Origin: Gnetum montanum
Taxonomy: Eukaryota > Streptophyta > Gnetopsida > Gnetales > Gnetaceae
Reading direction: 5' to 3'
Assembly: GCA_015680685.1 (NCBI GenBank)
Contig: MNCI01006048.1
Span: forward strand, 402,185 to 466,184
Length of the DNA: 64,000 nt
Below the pieces are notes generated by a model. The model made no database searches and was not told where the DNA came from. It was given only the letters and a program-made list of their open reading frames with translations. Below are positions 46,591 to 57,280 of this stretch, in pieces (positions within the stretch are counted from its first letter, which is position 1; every line of letters begins with the position of its first letter). The position numbers were made by a program, and so were the translations under genes.

Positions 46591-47243
46591 CACCCAATTT
46601 TATAAGAGATTATAAATTTGTACACTTGAGCACAACAGTGTGTGCAGGAATAAAGACAAGATTTCTGATAAACCTTGCAACACTTTGGCTAGATTAAATA
46701 TTTTATTTATTCATTTAATGTTTCATGCAATTTCCTTCAATGTTTTCAATAATTAAGCTAATTAAGAAATTAAGCTAGCTAGGCTAAATAGTAATTAATT
46801 AAGCACAAAAGTATGACCACTTCGAGCAAGTGAATAACACTTGGTAATTCTAATAATGCTTAACATTTGGAATACCAGCAACATTATACATGTTTAAGAT
46901 GTGTATGGAAAGTGGGACCAAATACTTATGTTAGGATTAGTTAGAAATTAGTTAGTTAGTTAGATTAAATTAGCAATTAAATTACTTCATTTCCTTCATC
47001 CTTTATTTTAAGCCCTCAAAATATAAAACATAAAAATAATAAAAATCATATGCCTTGATTACACTTAATCATACCTTTGCATATCACAAATGAAATTGGG
47101 AAGACAAAAAATAATTGTTAGGGTAAGTTCACTTCCTAAAGACTAGTGTACCGAAAGACATAGAGTTCACAGAATTTGACCGAATTGCATGTGAATGCTT
47201 AGTGATTCATATGGTTGAGTGTAGGGGTATTCACTACTCATCA
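46591..47243 (+). repeat. 3' LTR of element E (5' limit approximate)
   Basis: Recognisable from the TATAAATTT region near 46610 through CTGATAAACCTTGCAACA and the conserved end GTTGAGTGTAGGGGTATTCA. U3 with its GATATC motifs is not recognisable, and no polypurine tract was found. Confidence 0.7.
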
Positions 47244-47307
47244 ATGTTCTTTCCTCATCATCCAAGAAGAATATATATTAACAAAGGTATGAATAAAAAA
47301 CACATAC

Positions 47308-47611
47308 CTAGAGCAATATAACCAATAGAGCATCAAAGTCTCCAATCAAGCGAGATATTCAAAAATCAAAAAGCTTAACATTCATATCATCATCCAATAA
47401 TACATTCTCTAATTTGATGTCACAATGAATGATATAAAATTTGTAATCATTATGCAAATAGGCAAGTCCCCTTGCTAATTAGGTTAGTAGTTTCACTCTC
47501 ATTGCCAACTTCAATGTGGTCGAATGATCATCTTTTGTGATGTGAAGAAGAGAATGGAGATTGACATTGGTTAGGAAAAGCATAACCAAAGCTCTTAATA
47601 GAAAGAACCAA
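47308..47611 (-). pseudogene. LRR receptor-like kinase fragment 3 (kinase core)
   Basis: Corresponds to 13270-13590 of RLK pseudogene 1, with the intron donor side retained at 47250-47307. The minus strand reads RALVMLFLTNVNLHSLLH, LAYLHNDY, IIHCDIKLENVLLDDDMN then VKLFDF. The catalytic HCD motif is intact here, but the residue after Asp-Phe is a stop (DFG to DF*), and part of the activation segment is deleted. It lies left of SD1b, unlike copy 1, where kinase and SD1 are contiguous on the right. Confidence 0.85.
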
Positions 47612-48278
47612 AAATAATATAGAAATGAATAACTCATTGTTCCTCCTACTAAGTAGGATCTTGGGAGGACTAGTAAATGAGCAAAGGCCTAACCTCTTTT
47701 CAAATGCCTATACCTAGATTCAAACATAGGCCTCACCACCTAGGAAACATAGCTCTATCTAAAAGTCCAAAGTGTTTTATTTTACTTTAACTTAGTAATT
47801 AATATTTTCTTAATACATAACTTTAAAACTTAGAAGAAACCATAATTCTTGAATCATAAGTTGAACTTGCAACTTGTTTTGTATCCTATGTAAACATAAA
47901 AGAAAGTAATAATCTTTATCTTAAACCTGCTAACTCTCTTACATTCTATCTAATTATTTTCCAAGACCCCGTCCCCCTCAATTAAGATTGGGAATTTTAT
48001 TTTATGTTGGCAAGATACCTTAATATTTTAAAAGTAAATCTAAGATTGGCTTTTTCTAAACTCAACCTTATGTACCTTAATAGCCTCCTTAAACTCTACT
48101 TTATCTACATTATATTTTGGTTAAAGAAAGCCAATATCCAATGACTAGTTAATCATGTAAAATCATAATTAGATTATTTCTTTTCCTTTGTTATCTTTCT
48201 AATAAGTAAAATTTAAAATAACTATCATTAGTTTAAACTCAATCTATATGTTTATCATAATTGGGTATAATAAACAAT
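47612..48278. other. Unassigned region with possible minus-strand SINE
   Basis: On the minus strand near 47790-47640 a tRNA-like pattern is possible: GGTGGTGAGGCC followed by TGTTTGAATCTAG as a box B. The rest is AT-rich with no ORF homology. Confidence 0.3.
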
Positions 48279-48425
48279 AAGGTGTTAGCATAGTGGTAAG
48301 ACTCTTTATTTGGAACCTTTAAGTCATGAGTTTCATTCTAGTGGGAAATGATGCATGATAAAGTTCTATTTGAACTATATATCCTAAGGTGTACCTATGT
48401 TCAATTATTTTGGATTTCAAAACCC
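48279..48425 (+). mobile_element. SINE-like element
   Basis: Box A TAGCATAGTGG at 48286-48296 and a weak box B (GAGTTTCATTC). It ends GTGTACCTATGTTCAATTAT, the same 3' end as the fragment at 11485-11532. Family not named. Confidence 0.5.
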
Positions 48426-48667
48426 CATAATTAGCTATATTGAATCAAATCAACACATCCCTTGGAATTGAACATATAGCTTCTAAACTACAAGTCACAA
48501 TAATAATTAGCTACATGATAGATACATGAACAGTTACGTAATGCTACTTTAGTTATATTTTTCTTTGTACCTTTATTTATCATACTAGAAAAAATTTTGA
48601 ATTTTTATAAAGACATTAATGTTGGCCTTTCTTTTATTTTCTTTTTTCTAAAATGTTGATGTTGAAC

Positions 48668-48872
48668 CCATGGATGTAGCATAGTGGTCAAGACACTCAA
48701 CGTTTAGTTTGGAGGTTGTTGGTTTAATTCCTAACTCTACTTACAAGTGCTATAGTGGAGTAGTTTTGTGGTGGGACATTCTTGTTTAGAGGATCACAGT
48801 TACCTTATTGTGTAGGTAAGGGTTGTGCTATGGGCCTCAATGTCTATTTTTTTAATAAATAAATAAAATAAA
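48668..48872 (+). mobile_element. tRNA-derived SINE (SD1b copy)
   Basis: Box A TAGCATAGTGG at 48677-48687, box B GGTTTAATTCC at 48721-48731 (consensus GGTTCGANTCC with CG read as TA), and an AATAAATAAATAAAATAAA tail. Same element as 7606-7810. Confidence 0.65.
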
Positions 48873-49556
48873 GATAATGTTAATTTCTTTTAGTTTTTAT
48901 AATGATTCTTAATGAAATCCTTATTTACATTAAAAATCAAATATAATAATGAATCTACTTTGGCATGGCATATTTAAAAGAAATTCTATTATGGTATTGT
49001 CAAGAAAATTATTCTTTATGAGTGTGTTGTGTGAAATTTTGGTCTAGTAAATAAATATTGGAAACAAATAGAATAAATTCAACAAATTATTGCTGCATAA
49101 ATTCAACAACTTGTTATTGAATAAATTCAAAGTGGAGAAAAACACAATATGATATTACACTTCTTGAAGCAAAGATGATGACCTTAGAAGTTGAAGCTTT
49201 TTGTCACTTTCTAGTCTACATTTAAAATTTCTACAAATTTCCATTGGATAAATACTCCAAAAGAGTGATGATGGTAATTCAATATAAAGTATGATATCAT
49301 AATGTAGTCTTATGGCTATAAAAATAAAATATTCAAGAGCACATTATTTATTATGTTTAAAAACATGTCCATAGGTGAAATAGACATTATTTTGAAAATT
49401 ATGAAAAAAATATATAGAGCAATATATTTCTATTTGAATAATATCAAGAGATGTTGTAATTCAGAGATAAACTATTTATGTGATGCTATTCTTCTTCATT
49501 TGGAGTGCACATTTAGCATAGGGTAAGAATAAGATCTCATTGAGTTAAAAAGATGG
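48873..49556. other. AT-rich spacer of SD1b left of element G
   Basis: Collinear with 7811-8472, no gene. It has a local duplication of AAATTCAACAA-type sequence near 49077-49130 not present in SD1a. Ends with the target site GATGG. Confidence 0.7.
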
Positions 49557-50494
49557 TGATGAATCATGGTTTGCGAGGTGCTGCTATCAGACCCTCGTTA
49601 TTGAACCCTTGATATTGGGTATAAGATATTAGGTCTAATGAGTACCCGATATCAAGAACGCAATATCGAGTACACAATATCGGGTACATGATATTGGGTA
49701 CACAATATCGGGTATACAATATCGCAGCTTGATAAGTGATATCAAATATGCAATATCGTGGTTTTCATGTGAGACTATAAATACACAATGGGGCACACAG
49801 GAAAGTAATAGCAAGTTAGTATTAGAGTAGGATCTTTTTGTCAGTTTTTCCTCTCAACCCTTTTTCCCCAGTGCATGCCCATACTGTGATGATTGTAATT
49901 GTACAAAACCTTTATTCGAGTGTGACATACTTGGACACGTACATGACTCGCAATAAAGATCGAGATTACTTCATCATTGCAACATTCACTTAATTTTAAT
50001 TGTCATTTATTACTTTTGTAATTAATATTTCTCTACCCTCATCTCCTATCCCTATTAGTAAACATGGAATGAGTACAACTTAATCACGATCATTTAAGTG
50101 TGTCTACTTGGTATCCTAGTATTGTACCTAGGACATGTGCTTCGTAAACCCAGCAGTAGTACACGAGGTCCAAGATGTGTATGGATGATTAAGGGATGGA
50201 TGCTCATTGCACTTTGGCTAGCTTAGACTGTCTTCACCCTTTCCCTCTTAGGTTAATTAAATTTATTTCCATTGCCTCTAGGAGTAGAACTAGCTTAGGA
50301 CCACATCATACACCTCACTCTGGACTAAACCATACGTGACAAAACAAATACTAGTCTAGGTGGGAAGACAGTGAGCTGTGATCAACAAATAACTATCTAG
50401 ATACCACAACTAGTCCATCTATGGAGTTCGACCACATCATTTTTGAATGCTCATATTCATATGGTTGAGTGTAGGGGTATCTTGCCACTCATCA
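49557..50494 (+). repeat. 5' LTR of element G
   Basis: U3 contains the 14-base tandem array at 49661-49730 and further ATATC motifs, then TATAAATA at 49776-49783. CGCAATAAAGATCGAG (about 49949) marks the polyadenylation area. Ends CCACTCATCA. Confidence 0.92.
49661..49730 (+). repeat. 14-bp U3 array (CAATATCGGGTACA)
   Basis: Five units in exact 14-base register: CAATATCGAGTACA, CAATATCGGGTACA, TGATATTGGGTACA, CAATATCGGGTATA, CAATATCGCAGCTT. Lies 46 bases before the TATA box. More diverged ATATC copies occur on both sides. Confidence 0.9.
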
Positions 50495-50495
50495 T

Positions 50496-50513
50496 TAGTG
50501 CCATTTTTAGGGA
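50496..50513 (+). other. Primer binding site, element G (decayed tRNA-Asp type)
   Basis: TAGTGCCATTTTTAGGGA aligns with the tRNA-Asp complement with several C to T and G to A changes. One-base spacer from the LTR. Confidence 0.6.
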
Positions 50514-50631
50514 TAGTGCTAGTTTTTAGATTAGTTACATCATACAAGATCGCTGTAACAAAGTATTAATGATATATCTTTTAGAAAATAAATTAAATTA
50601 AATTCAATTAAGTCACACACCACTCACAACA

Positions 50632-52860
50632 ATGTCTCTCTCACAGGACTATGCTAACACCACAACTAGTAAGGCAATTCATTGGAGAACCAATGAATTA
50701 CATGATGAAGACAAATTTTGGAGTACTCAACTTTATGCAGGAATTCCATATGTTCATGAGTATCCCAACGATACTCAAGGATTCTTGTCAATCAACTCTA
50801 ACACCTCTAGTAAGGATGGGAAAACCCATAGAATGAGGAGGCTTGAAAGGCTAGGACCTTCTTAATAACTAACAAGAATCTATTAGGGGATGATTGGAAA
50901 ACTTACAAAAGTCACGACAAGTTTTTTAGTTCTTTTTCTTCGTCTACTCCAACGTTAGATCGTGACATGGATGACTATCTTTCAAGGGATCGACATAGAA
51001 CTAAAAATTAAGCTCACAAATAAAATCAAGAATGCCAACATGAACAAGGACAACATCATATCAACTCGCAAACTCACAACCTACTTAGTGACAATGAACC
51101 TCTGCTGGCCACTAAGAGCCTAACACCTATACAAGAGGCTGTTCAAATATCCTGTAGGCATTGCAAAAAAGGCTATCTACCCAAGCTCAAGTTTGCAAGA
51201 GGCTATGATTTAGATCCGCAACAGCATATACAAGCCTTCTATGATGCCTATGTATGGAATAATATTGATAATGGCTAGAAAAAACTTAAGCTCTTTCCTA
51301 TGACACTCGTTGGCCAAGCAAAACTATGATATAGGTCATTAAAACCAAAATCAATTAAACGTTGGGAAAAAATGGTAGAACTATTTAATGAAAGATATCA
51401 AACCTATGTGAGAGTGTCAACCTTGAGGAGAAAAATCCAAGAGTGGAAATAAGCACAACATGAACCCTTGGACATGGGCTTAGAAAGATATTATGCACTG
51501 TTAAACAACTGCCTAAGCCATGGGTTCTCTGAGGAAAGGCTAATGTACCATATCATAGATGGGATCCATAAGGAAACAAGGGAGATCCTAGGGATGTATG
51601 CTTGAGGTCAACTATATGAGATATGAACCCATCAATTCCAAGAGCTTATCAAGCTGGTAGCAAAAGAAGAAGGAGAAATGGCTAAATGGGAGAATGCTGA
51701 AAAATCTTAGTAGCCCCAAAAATCAACAAAGGCCCATGATTATGAAGAGGAGAAATCAACTCATTGTAAGGAGGTGGAACCATCTTTGCCAGTACTACAA
51801 TCATTAGATGAATTTGAGGCAAAGATCAATAGGATGATGGAATGGATACATGAAAAATGTGGAGAATATGCCAACACTATTAGAGGTAGAATCATGACGA
51901 ACCAAGAAATATAACAAAATACCACTAGACAATCAGAAAGAAGGGTCGAAGAGAATAAGAACTTAACTACCAATCATATGTATCAATTTAGCATTTGCCT
52001 GTACGATCACCCCAAGGGCTAGTGCCCAATCTTGTCACATTTACATGAGCATTGGGGAAAAATGTTACATCTAGAGTTCATGCAGAAATACTGTGTTCAA
52101 TCACAATGGCAACAATCCTAGTTTTGGGGGAGGCCATCCCTAAACTAGTTACACCCTTCATACCATCTGAACCTAAGTGTTTATCAAGTTTAACATTCTA
52201 TTTTCTGAACTGGGTTAACAACCTCTATCTTGCCACATTATTATTATTCTCCTCAATACTATCAACCCATATCCTTACCAACAGGACCACCACCTTGGGT
52301 ACCTTACACTTCTCAATTTCAAAATTCTCATCCTTCACCTCCTTCTGCATTGCGACCAATTGTATCTAAAGGATTTGCATCATAGCATCAACCAATGAAT
52401 GTTACTTGTGCTTCTATTGTCAATAGCAATGGGAATCCTCCACAACATCATAGGTGTCCCTTCATTAGATGTGACTGTAAAAAGGGACATCATAGTTTAG
52501 AAACCACTGCATCCACCAACTCAGCACAAGTCCAACATTGTGGTGCATCTTCCTCTTCGAACCCAATGCTTCATGTTACCTTATTAGGGCCACCACTCAA
52601 TACTCCAACAACCATGGGACCTAATGAATATAGCCACATGGGGAGACATGTTGATCCTTGCATACCATCTTACAGTCACAAGTACCATAGTGGGTCAACT
52701 CCTTATAAATTAACCACATCTTATAACTTGCCCCACTATGTCAACTCTAATCAAGTGTGTGAACCCCAATGGGGTAAGTATGATCAAGTCCTAATATTTC
52801 CAACATGCAAGGATCCTAACCTTCCATTTATTAATTCTATCCATGCTTAACTATTTAGTT
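50632..52860 (+). pseudogene. Gag polyprotein, element G
   Basis: Start MSLSQDYANTTTSKAIHW at 50632, open for 77 codons (IPYVHEYPNDTQGFLSI is the counterpart of the C/D N-terminal block). After frame changes: SRDRHRTKN, DNEPLLATKSLTPIQEAV (C/D have EPLLTTKSMLDI), a capsid-like domain (51190-51660: LKFARGYDLDPQQHIQAFYD, MVELFNERYQTY, ERYYALLNNCLSHGF) and a knuckle relic (ICLYDHPKG near 51990). The C-terminal part is open from 52395 to 52850 (151 codons, Pro/His/Ser-rich, ending DQVLIFPTCKDPNLPFI). Gag is the only coding part left. Confidence 0.8.
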
Positions 52861-54288
52861 ATGGGGGGTATCCCCCATTCTAACAATAGTAGAATTAATA
52901 AATGTTTTCCTTTTTTTTAATTTTACAATTTTTTATTTTCCAGTTTTTCATCTTCCAATTTATTGTTTTGTCTTTTTGTCTTTTTATGAGTAATCTCATC
53001 TATAAGTAAAGCACGCATGTGACTTGTCGGTTAAGATGTTGTTCTATGTTATCAAGTCTTAGGTAATTAATTATATAGATAGTAAGCTCACCACATCCAC
53101 CCAACCATTCTATTAATAAGAGGTCCTACTGTGGGTACAATGATATTCTTGACATCATTAAAACTTAAAGTAATTTTGTGCTCATTATGCCTAGAGTGAA
53201 AAATGATGGACTAAGAAGAAATGGCCAGGGTGTGACATCAAGGGGACTTGTAGATTCTTTTTTGTGACATCTATAGGTGCTATCATGCAACCTAGTTGTA
53301 CTAAGATCCTTATAGATTTAAAGAAAAATGGGAGTAAGAGTAATGAAGGCACTCAATAAAGAAAACAAATGCTATTTTAGGGGGTCCCACTGGAAAGACA
53401 TGCACCCATGCCTAAAGGTAGGCAGCTTGTCTAGATTAAGCATTCAATAAAAAAAAAGAATAGAAAAGAGAGAAAGAAAAGTATGCCAAAGTGGCCAAGC
53501 AAAAAGTGATAAAAAGATCAAGACAAGTGTGCTGAAAATTTCTAATCACTCCTTCCTTGAACAAAATGCCAAGTGATCATACACCTTGCTATCATGATGC
53601 TCTTATGGTTGTCCATCATTGGATAAAACAATATGATGTCACTGATCGTAGGAATGGACTTGGTCTTGATTTTTGAGTGACGGGCTAATGACACATGAAT
53701 CATGTCCTATAGTCAGAATTCATTGTGGTTACCTCATATCTCAATCTTTGCAATCCCTTCTACAATTTACCTTATCTCACTATCCATGTATTTGTGACTT
53801 GTGTCTTGTGTACCATTGAATTAATACATCATCATAATGGTATATACATGTGTGTGCTTTGTGGAACTTGTGTGGATTACATTTAACCATTCTAGTGCCT
53901 ATAGACATTTTAAGATGTGGTTACACAAGAGGATTATAGGTTGGAACCTACTTTGGGGAGGACCCACTTGTGTGACTTTTGTAATTTGTACTTGTTGCAC
54001 ACCACCACATCATTTTATACCCTCTGAGTACTTCATTTCCAAATCTATTCTTTCCTTTTTCATCATTTTATCAAATGTTCCTCAAAACCATTACATGTCC
54101 TTTGATGTGTCACCTAAACAAAATAGGTTTAACATTAAACTTTTAGGGCAACTTCCTTGAAAAAAGTTCTAACTCTAAAGTCACACTAAGCAAAGAATTA
54201 AAAATTTACTAAAGGCAATAAGTAAGGTATGAAATAATTGAACTTCTTTCAATAACCTTACTAACAATTGATCTTTGTGTGATTATAG
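52861..54288 (+). other. Long 3' region of element G, first part
   Basis: Begins with a purine-rich motif ATGGGGGGTATCCCCC (52861-52876) right after the gag stop, then a T-rich tract (52905-52985), and GGTGTGACATCAAGGGGACT (53228-53247), coding the conserved GVTSRGL. The 107-codon hydrophobic frame at 53837-54160 is not seen in the other copies. Confidence 0.6.
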
Positions 54289-54465
54289 ATGGCCCCTAAA
54301 AGAGGACAACAAGGAGGACCTTCTCAAGGTGTAACTAAATGCCCAAGGGGAGGCAAAATCCAAGGACCTCATGCAAAACATGCAAAGCAAGAGGCACAAA
54401 CATTCCTCATCCATCAAGGAACTCCTATCACTACACAATCTAGCCAAGTAAATGGTGAAGATTAG
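54289..54465 (+). CDS. Small basic ORF in 3' region of element G (hypothetical)
   Basis: The ATG follows TGTGTGATTATAG, a plausible splice acceptor, and the frame codes MAPKRGQQGGPSQGVTKC followed by more Lys/Gly/Gln-rich residues, 58 in all. Element C has a YNCAG before ATGGC at the matching place (41174) but a different and shorter peptide. It could be the start of a spliced extra ORF of the autonomous ancestor. No function is claimed. Confidence 0.3.
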   Translation: MAPKRGQQGGPSQGVTKCPRGGKIQGPHAKHAKQEAQTFLIHQGTPITTQSSQVNGED

Positions 54466-54894
54466 GGCCCAAGCCTATGAAGAGGAATGACAACTATTTG
54501 TGGCATGGCATGTTAAGGCGACCCTAGTGTTCCCACAGCTGTCGTGTCCATGGAAAGTGTCGACTCCATCAAACATTGGAACATCAACATGGATGGCTCA
54601 TAATCCTCAGATGGAAGAGGAGAAATGCTAGATGCTTCTTCAATGGTATCAATCTTAAAGCCTAGAGCACAAGATAAGGGGAAGAGACCCATGGAGGAGC
54701 CATCACCACCAATAACCATATGAGTTCCAATAAGTTTTGTAATTTTGTATCTGTGTCCCAATTTTGTTGTGTTCAACTCTCCACTGTGGCATGAATAAAT
54801 TTCTAGTTAGTCAACAATCTCATATCTATCCACTGTGTAATCAATTGAACTTGTTCCTCACTTTCTTTGACTTGATGATGAATTGTTATTCAGT
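54466..54894 (+). other. 3' end of element G internal region
   Basis: No conserved ORF. The minus-strand frame at 54513-54776 overlaps it but has no support. Leads to the polypurine tract. Confidence 0.5.
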
Positions 54895-54904
54895 CATGGG
54901 GGTA
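54895..54904 (+). promoter_or_regulatory. Polypurine tract, element G
   Basis: CATGGGGGTA directly before the 3' LTR, identical to element C. Confidence 0.8.
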
Positions 54905-55855
54905 TGATGAATCATGGTTTGCCAAGAGCTGATATCAGACCCTTGTTATTGGACCCCTGGTGTCGAACCCCTAATATTGGGTACAAGATATCAGTTCTGA
55001 TGAGTCCCAATATCGGACCCCCAATATCAAACCCTTGATATCGGACCCTTGATAGTGGGTACGCAATATCGGGTATGCGATATCATAGCTTGACAAGCGA
55101 TATCGAATACGTGATATCGTGGTTCTTGTGTGAGCCTATAAATACACAATGGGGTGCATGGGAAAGTAATAGGAAGTTAGTAATAGAGTAGGATCTTTTT
55201 GTCATTTTTTCCTCTTAACCCTTTTTCCCTAGTGCATGCCTATAGTGTGATGATTGTAATTGTATGAAACCTTTATTTGAGTGTGATGTACTTGGACAGG
55301 CACATGACTGGCAATAAAGATTGAGATTACTTCATCATTGCAGCATTCACTTAATTTTAATTGTCATGTATTGCTTTCGTAATTAATATTTCTCTACCCT
55401 CATCTCCTATCCCTGTTAGTAAACATGAAATTAGTATGACTTAATTACAAGCATTTAAGTGTGACTCCTTGGTATCCCAATAGCATACCTAGGACATGCG
55501 CTTGGTAATCCTAGTAGTAGTACATGAGGTCCAAGATGTGTACGAATGATTAAGGGATGGATGCTCATCATACTTAGGCTAGCTTAGACTCTCTTCACCC
55601 TTTCCCTCTTAGGTTAATCAAAGTTATTTCCATTGCCTCTAGGAGTAGCAGTAGCTTAGGACCACATCATTCATCTCACTTTGGACTAAACCATATGTGA
55701 CAAATCAAATACTAGTCTAGGTTGGAAGACAGCAAACTGCGATCAACAAGTAACTATCTAGATACCACAATTAGTCCATCTATGGAGTTCGACCAGAACG
55801 TGCATGAATGCTCGTATTTGTATGGTTGAGTGTAGGGGTACCTTGCCACTCATCA
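54905..55855 (+). repeat. 3' LTR of element G
   Basis: Same ends as the 5' LTR and TATAAATA at 55137-55144. Its U3 array has a different composition (TTGATATCGGACCC-type units near 55000-55050, GCAATATCGGGTAT near 55065), so the array diverged more than the rest of the LTR. Confidence 0.92.
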
Positions 55856-57280
55856 TATGGCTCAAAATTCCTCTTAGAGAATTAATTGTCCACTATGCAA
55901 TACAAACAATATTGAAATATCTCTATGATATCTTAGACTGCATTACATAACAAAAGAGAAAGGTTAAGGAAGCTTGTGAAAAAGGTTTTATAACATACAT
56001 AAATGTTAATAACAAAGCAATAATTATAAATAAGCAGTATTCATTTTAGTTATTTAACTTTCAACTTCATAATTTTAGATATTTTAATGAGGTGTTAGCC
56101 TAGTCATATAGGTCTTGGCTTGGTAACCCCAAGTCACAAGTGTTGATGCATAAATTTTGATGACAACACCCTTTGAATTAACATGTTTAAAGAGACTATT
56201 GCCTATGACATTGCCCATATGGGTAACAAAACTTGGGAATAGTTTCAACTACTGGAGTTTATGTGGTGTTTAAAAATAGAATCATTAAAATGGTATTAAT
56301 TATAAACACAATTTGAAATGCAAAATATAAATACTTTATTACATCAAAGTAAACAATATTTCTATTTGCTTAGAATTAAAATATTATAAAGCACATAGGC
56401 TAGATTTATAAATATGGGTGTTAAGTAAAAGTAGAAAAATAAATTTAAGTGCTTCAAAGAAGAAATGGATAAAATCTAATTCAGACAAAAATACTTTGAG
56501 GCATAAACTATAATTTTGATTTGACGAACTAATAGAGTTCACAACCATAAACTTCTAAAATGTAATTTGATAGTAAAAAAAGAAACCAACTTAATGAATT
56601 TTTCAAATTGACAATAAAATAAATAGACATACATCTAGAAAATGGTCTCAGGAGTTACCTTTGGATTAATTCTTTGATTTGGATTATTAGGTCTTGAGCC
56701 AGCACATGCCTCTAGTCAATGAACTTCCTCTAACAAATGCTTATGTTAGGACTTAGCTTTATGAGGATGAGTTAACTGATCATGTGAGCTCTAGAATTTT
56801 AGAAATTTCTACCTCAACTCCAACCATCACAACCCACCCCTCCCCCTACTTTGATCATTGCCTTCTAAAAACCTTCTTACTTTTAGCCATTCCCCTTACA
56901 CATTGTTTGGCTTCCTCTTTTGTATAGCTCATAACTACAAGTGTCACAATAAAGAGAAGTAGCATTACTATTCTCTTCAAAAAATAATTAAAAAAATCAA
57001 AAGGCAATTTACCATTATAGAAGATGAAATACTTAACCAAAGCATGAAGTAATTGAACACACCACCATAACATATTTAATAAATGAGTAACATGTGATAG
57101 TTAAAGTTTGCAACCATTTGAAACATGTATTAAAATTAAATAAAAAAATCTTTTGAACATCCAAGGCCTTGCACTGCATAGTGCAATAGCTGTTGCGAGA
57201 CCATGCATCATTCTCATATGTACCCTTGACCCCTCACCTATCCTACCATTATTATAAGGACATCACTTATGCCACCCAAA
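55856..57280. other. AT-rich spacer of SD1b right of element G
   Basis: Begins with TATGG, the target duplication, then continues collinear with 8473-9964. No gene. The ACTACAAGTGTCACAATAAAG block (about 56935) is single here but tandem in SD1a. Confidence 0.7.

Larger units (their letters stand above)
43106..47243 (+). mobile_element. Element E: Ty3/gypsy 3' half (RNase H, integrase, 3' region, LTR)
   Basis: Begins inside RNase H and includes integrase, the purine motif (44771), T-rich array, GVTSKE frame start, long 3' region and an LTR ending ACTACTCATCA at 47243. The 5' half is missing. It belongs to the same family as A-D and G by its 3' region and LTR end, and is the only copy here with integrase. 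Confidence 0.8.
49557..55855 (+). mobile_element. Element G: gag-only LTR retrotransposon (Athila/Tat-like)
   Basis: Two LTRs of 938 and 951 bases, TGATGAATC...CACTCATCA, flanked by GATGG and TATGG. A decayed primer site, gag (50632-52860), long 3' region and polypurine tract CATGGGGGTA at 54895-54904. No protease, RT, RNase H or integrase sequence is seen between gag and the 3' region. This matches the described class of gag-retaining non-autonomous LTR elements (TR-GAG). SD1a shows the empty site at 8468-8472, so the boundaries are exact. Confidence 0.93.

Noticed and set aside
52052-52369. 105-codon hydrophobic frame
   Set aside because: It overlaps the Pro/Gln-rich gag frame of G in another phase; a shadow.
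53837-54160. 107-codon frame in element G
   Set aside because: No counterpart in C or E and composition-driven; not supported as a gene.
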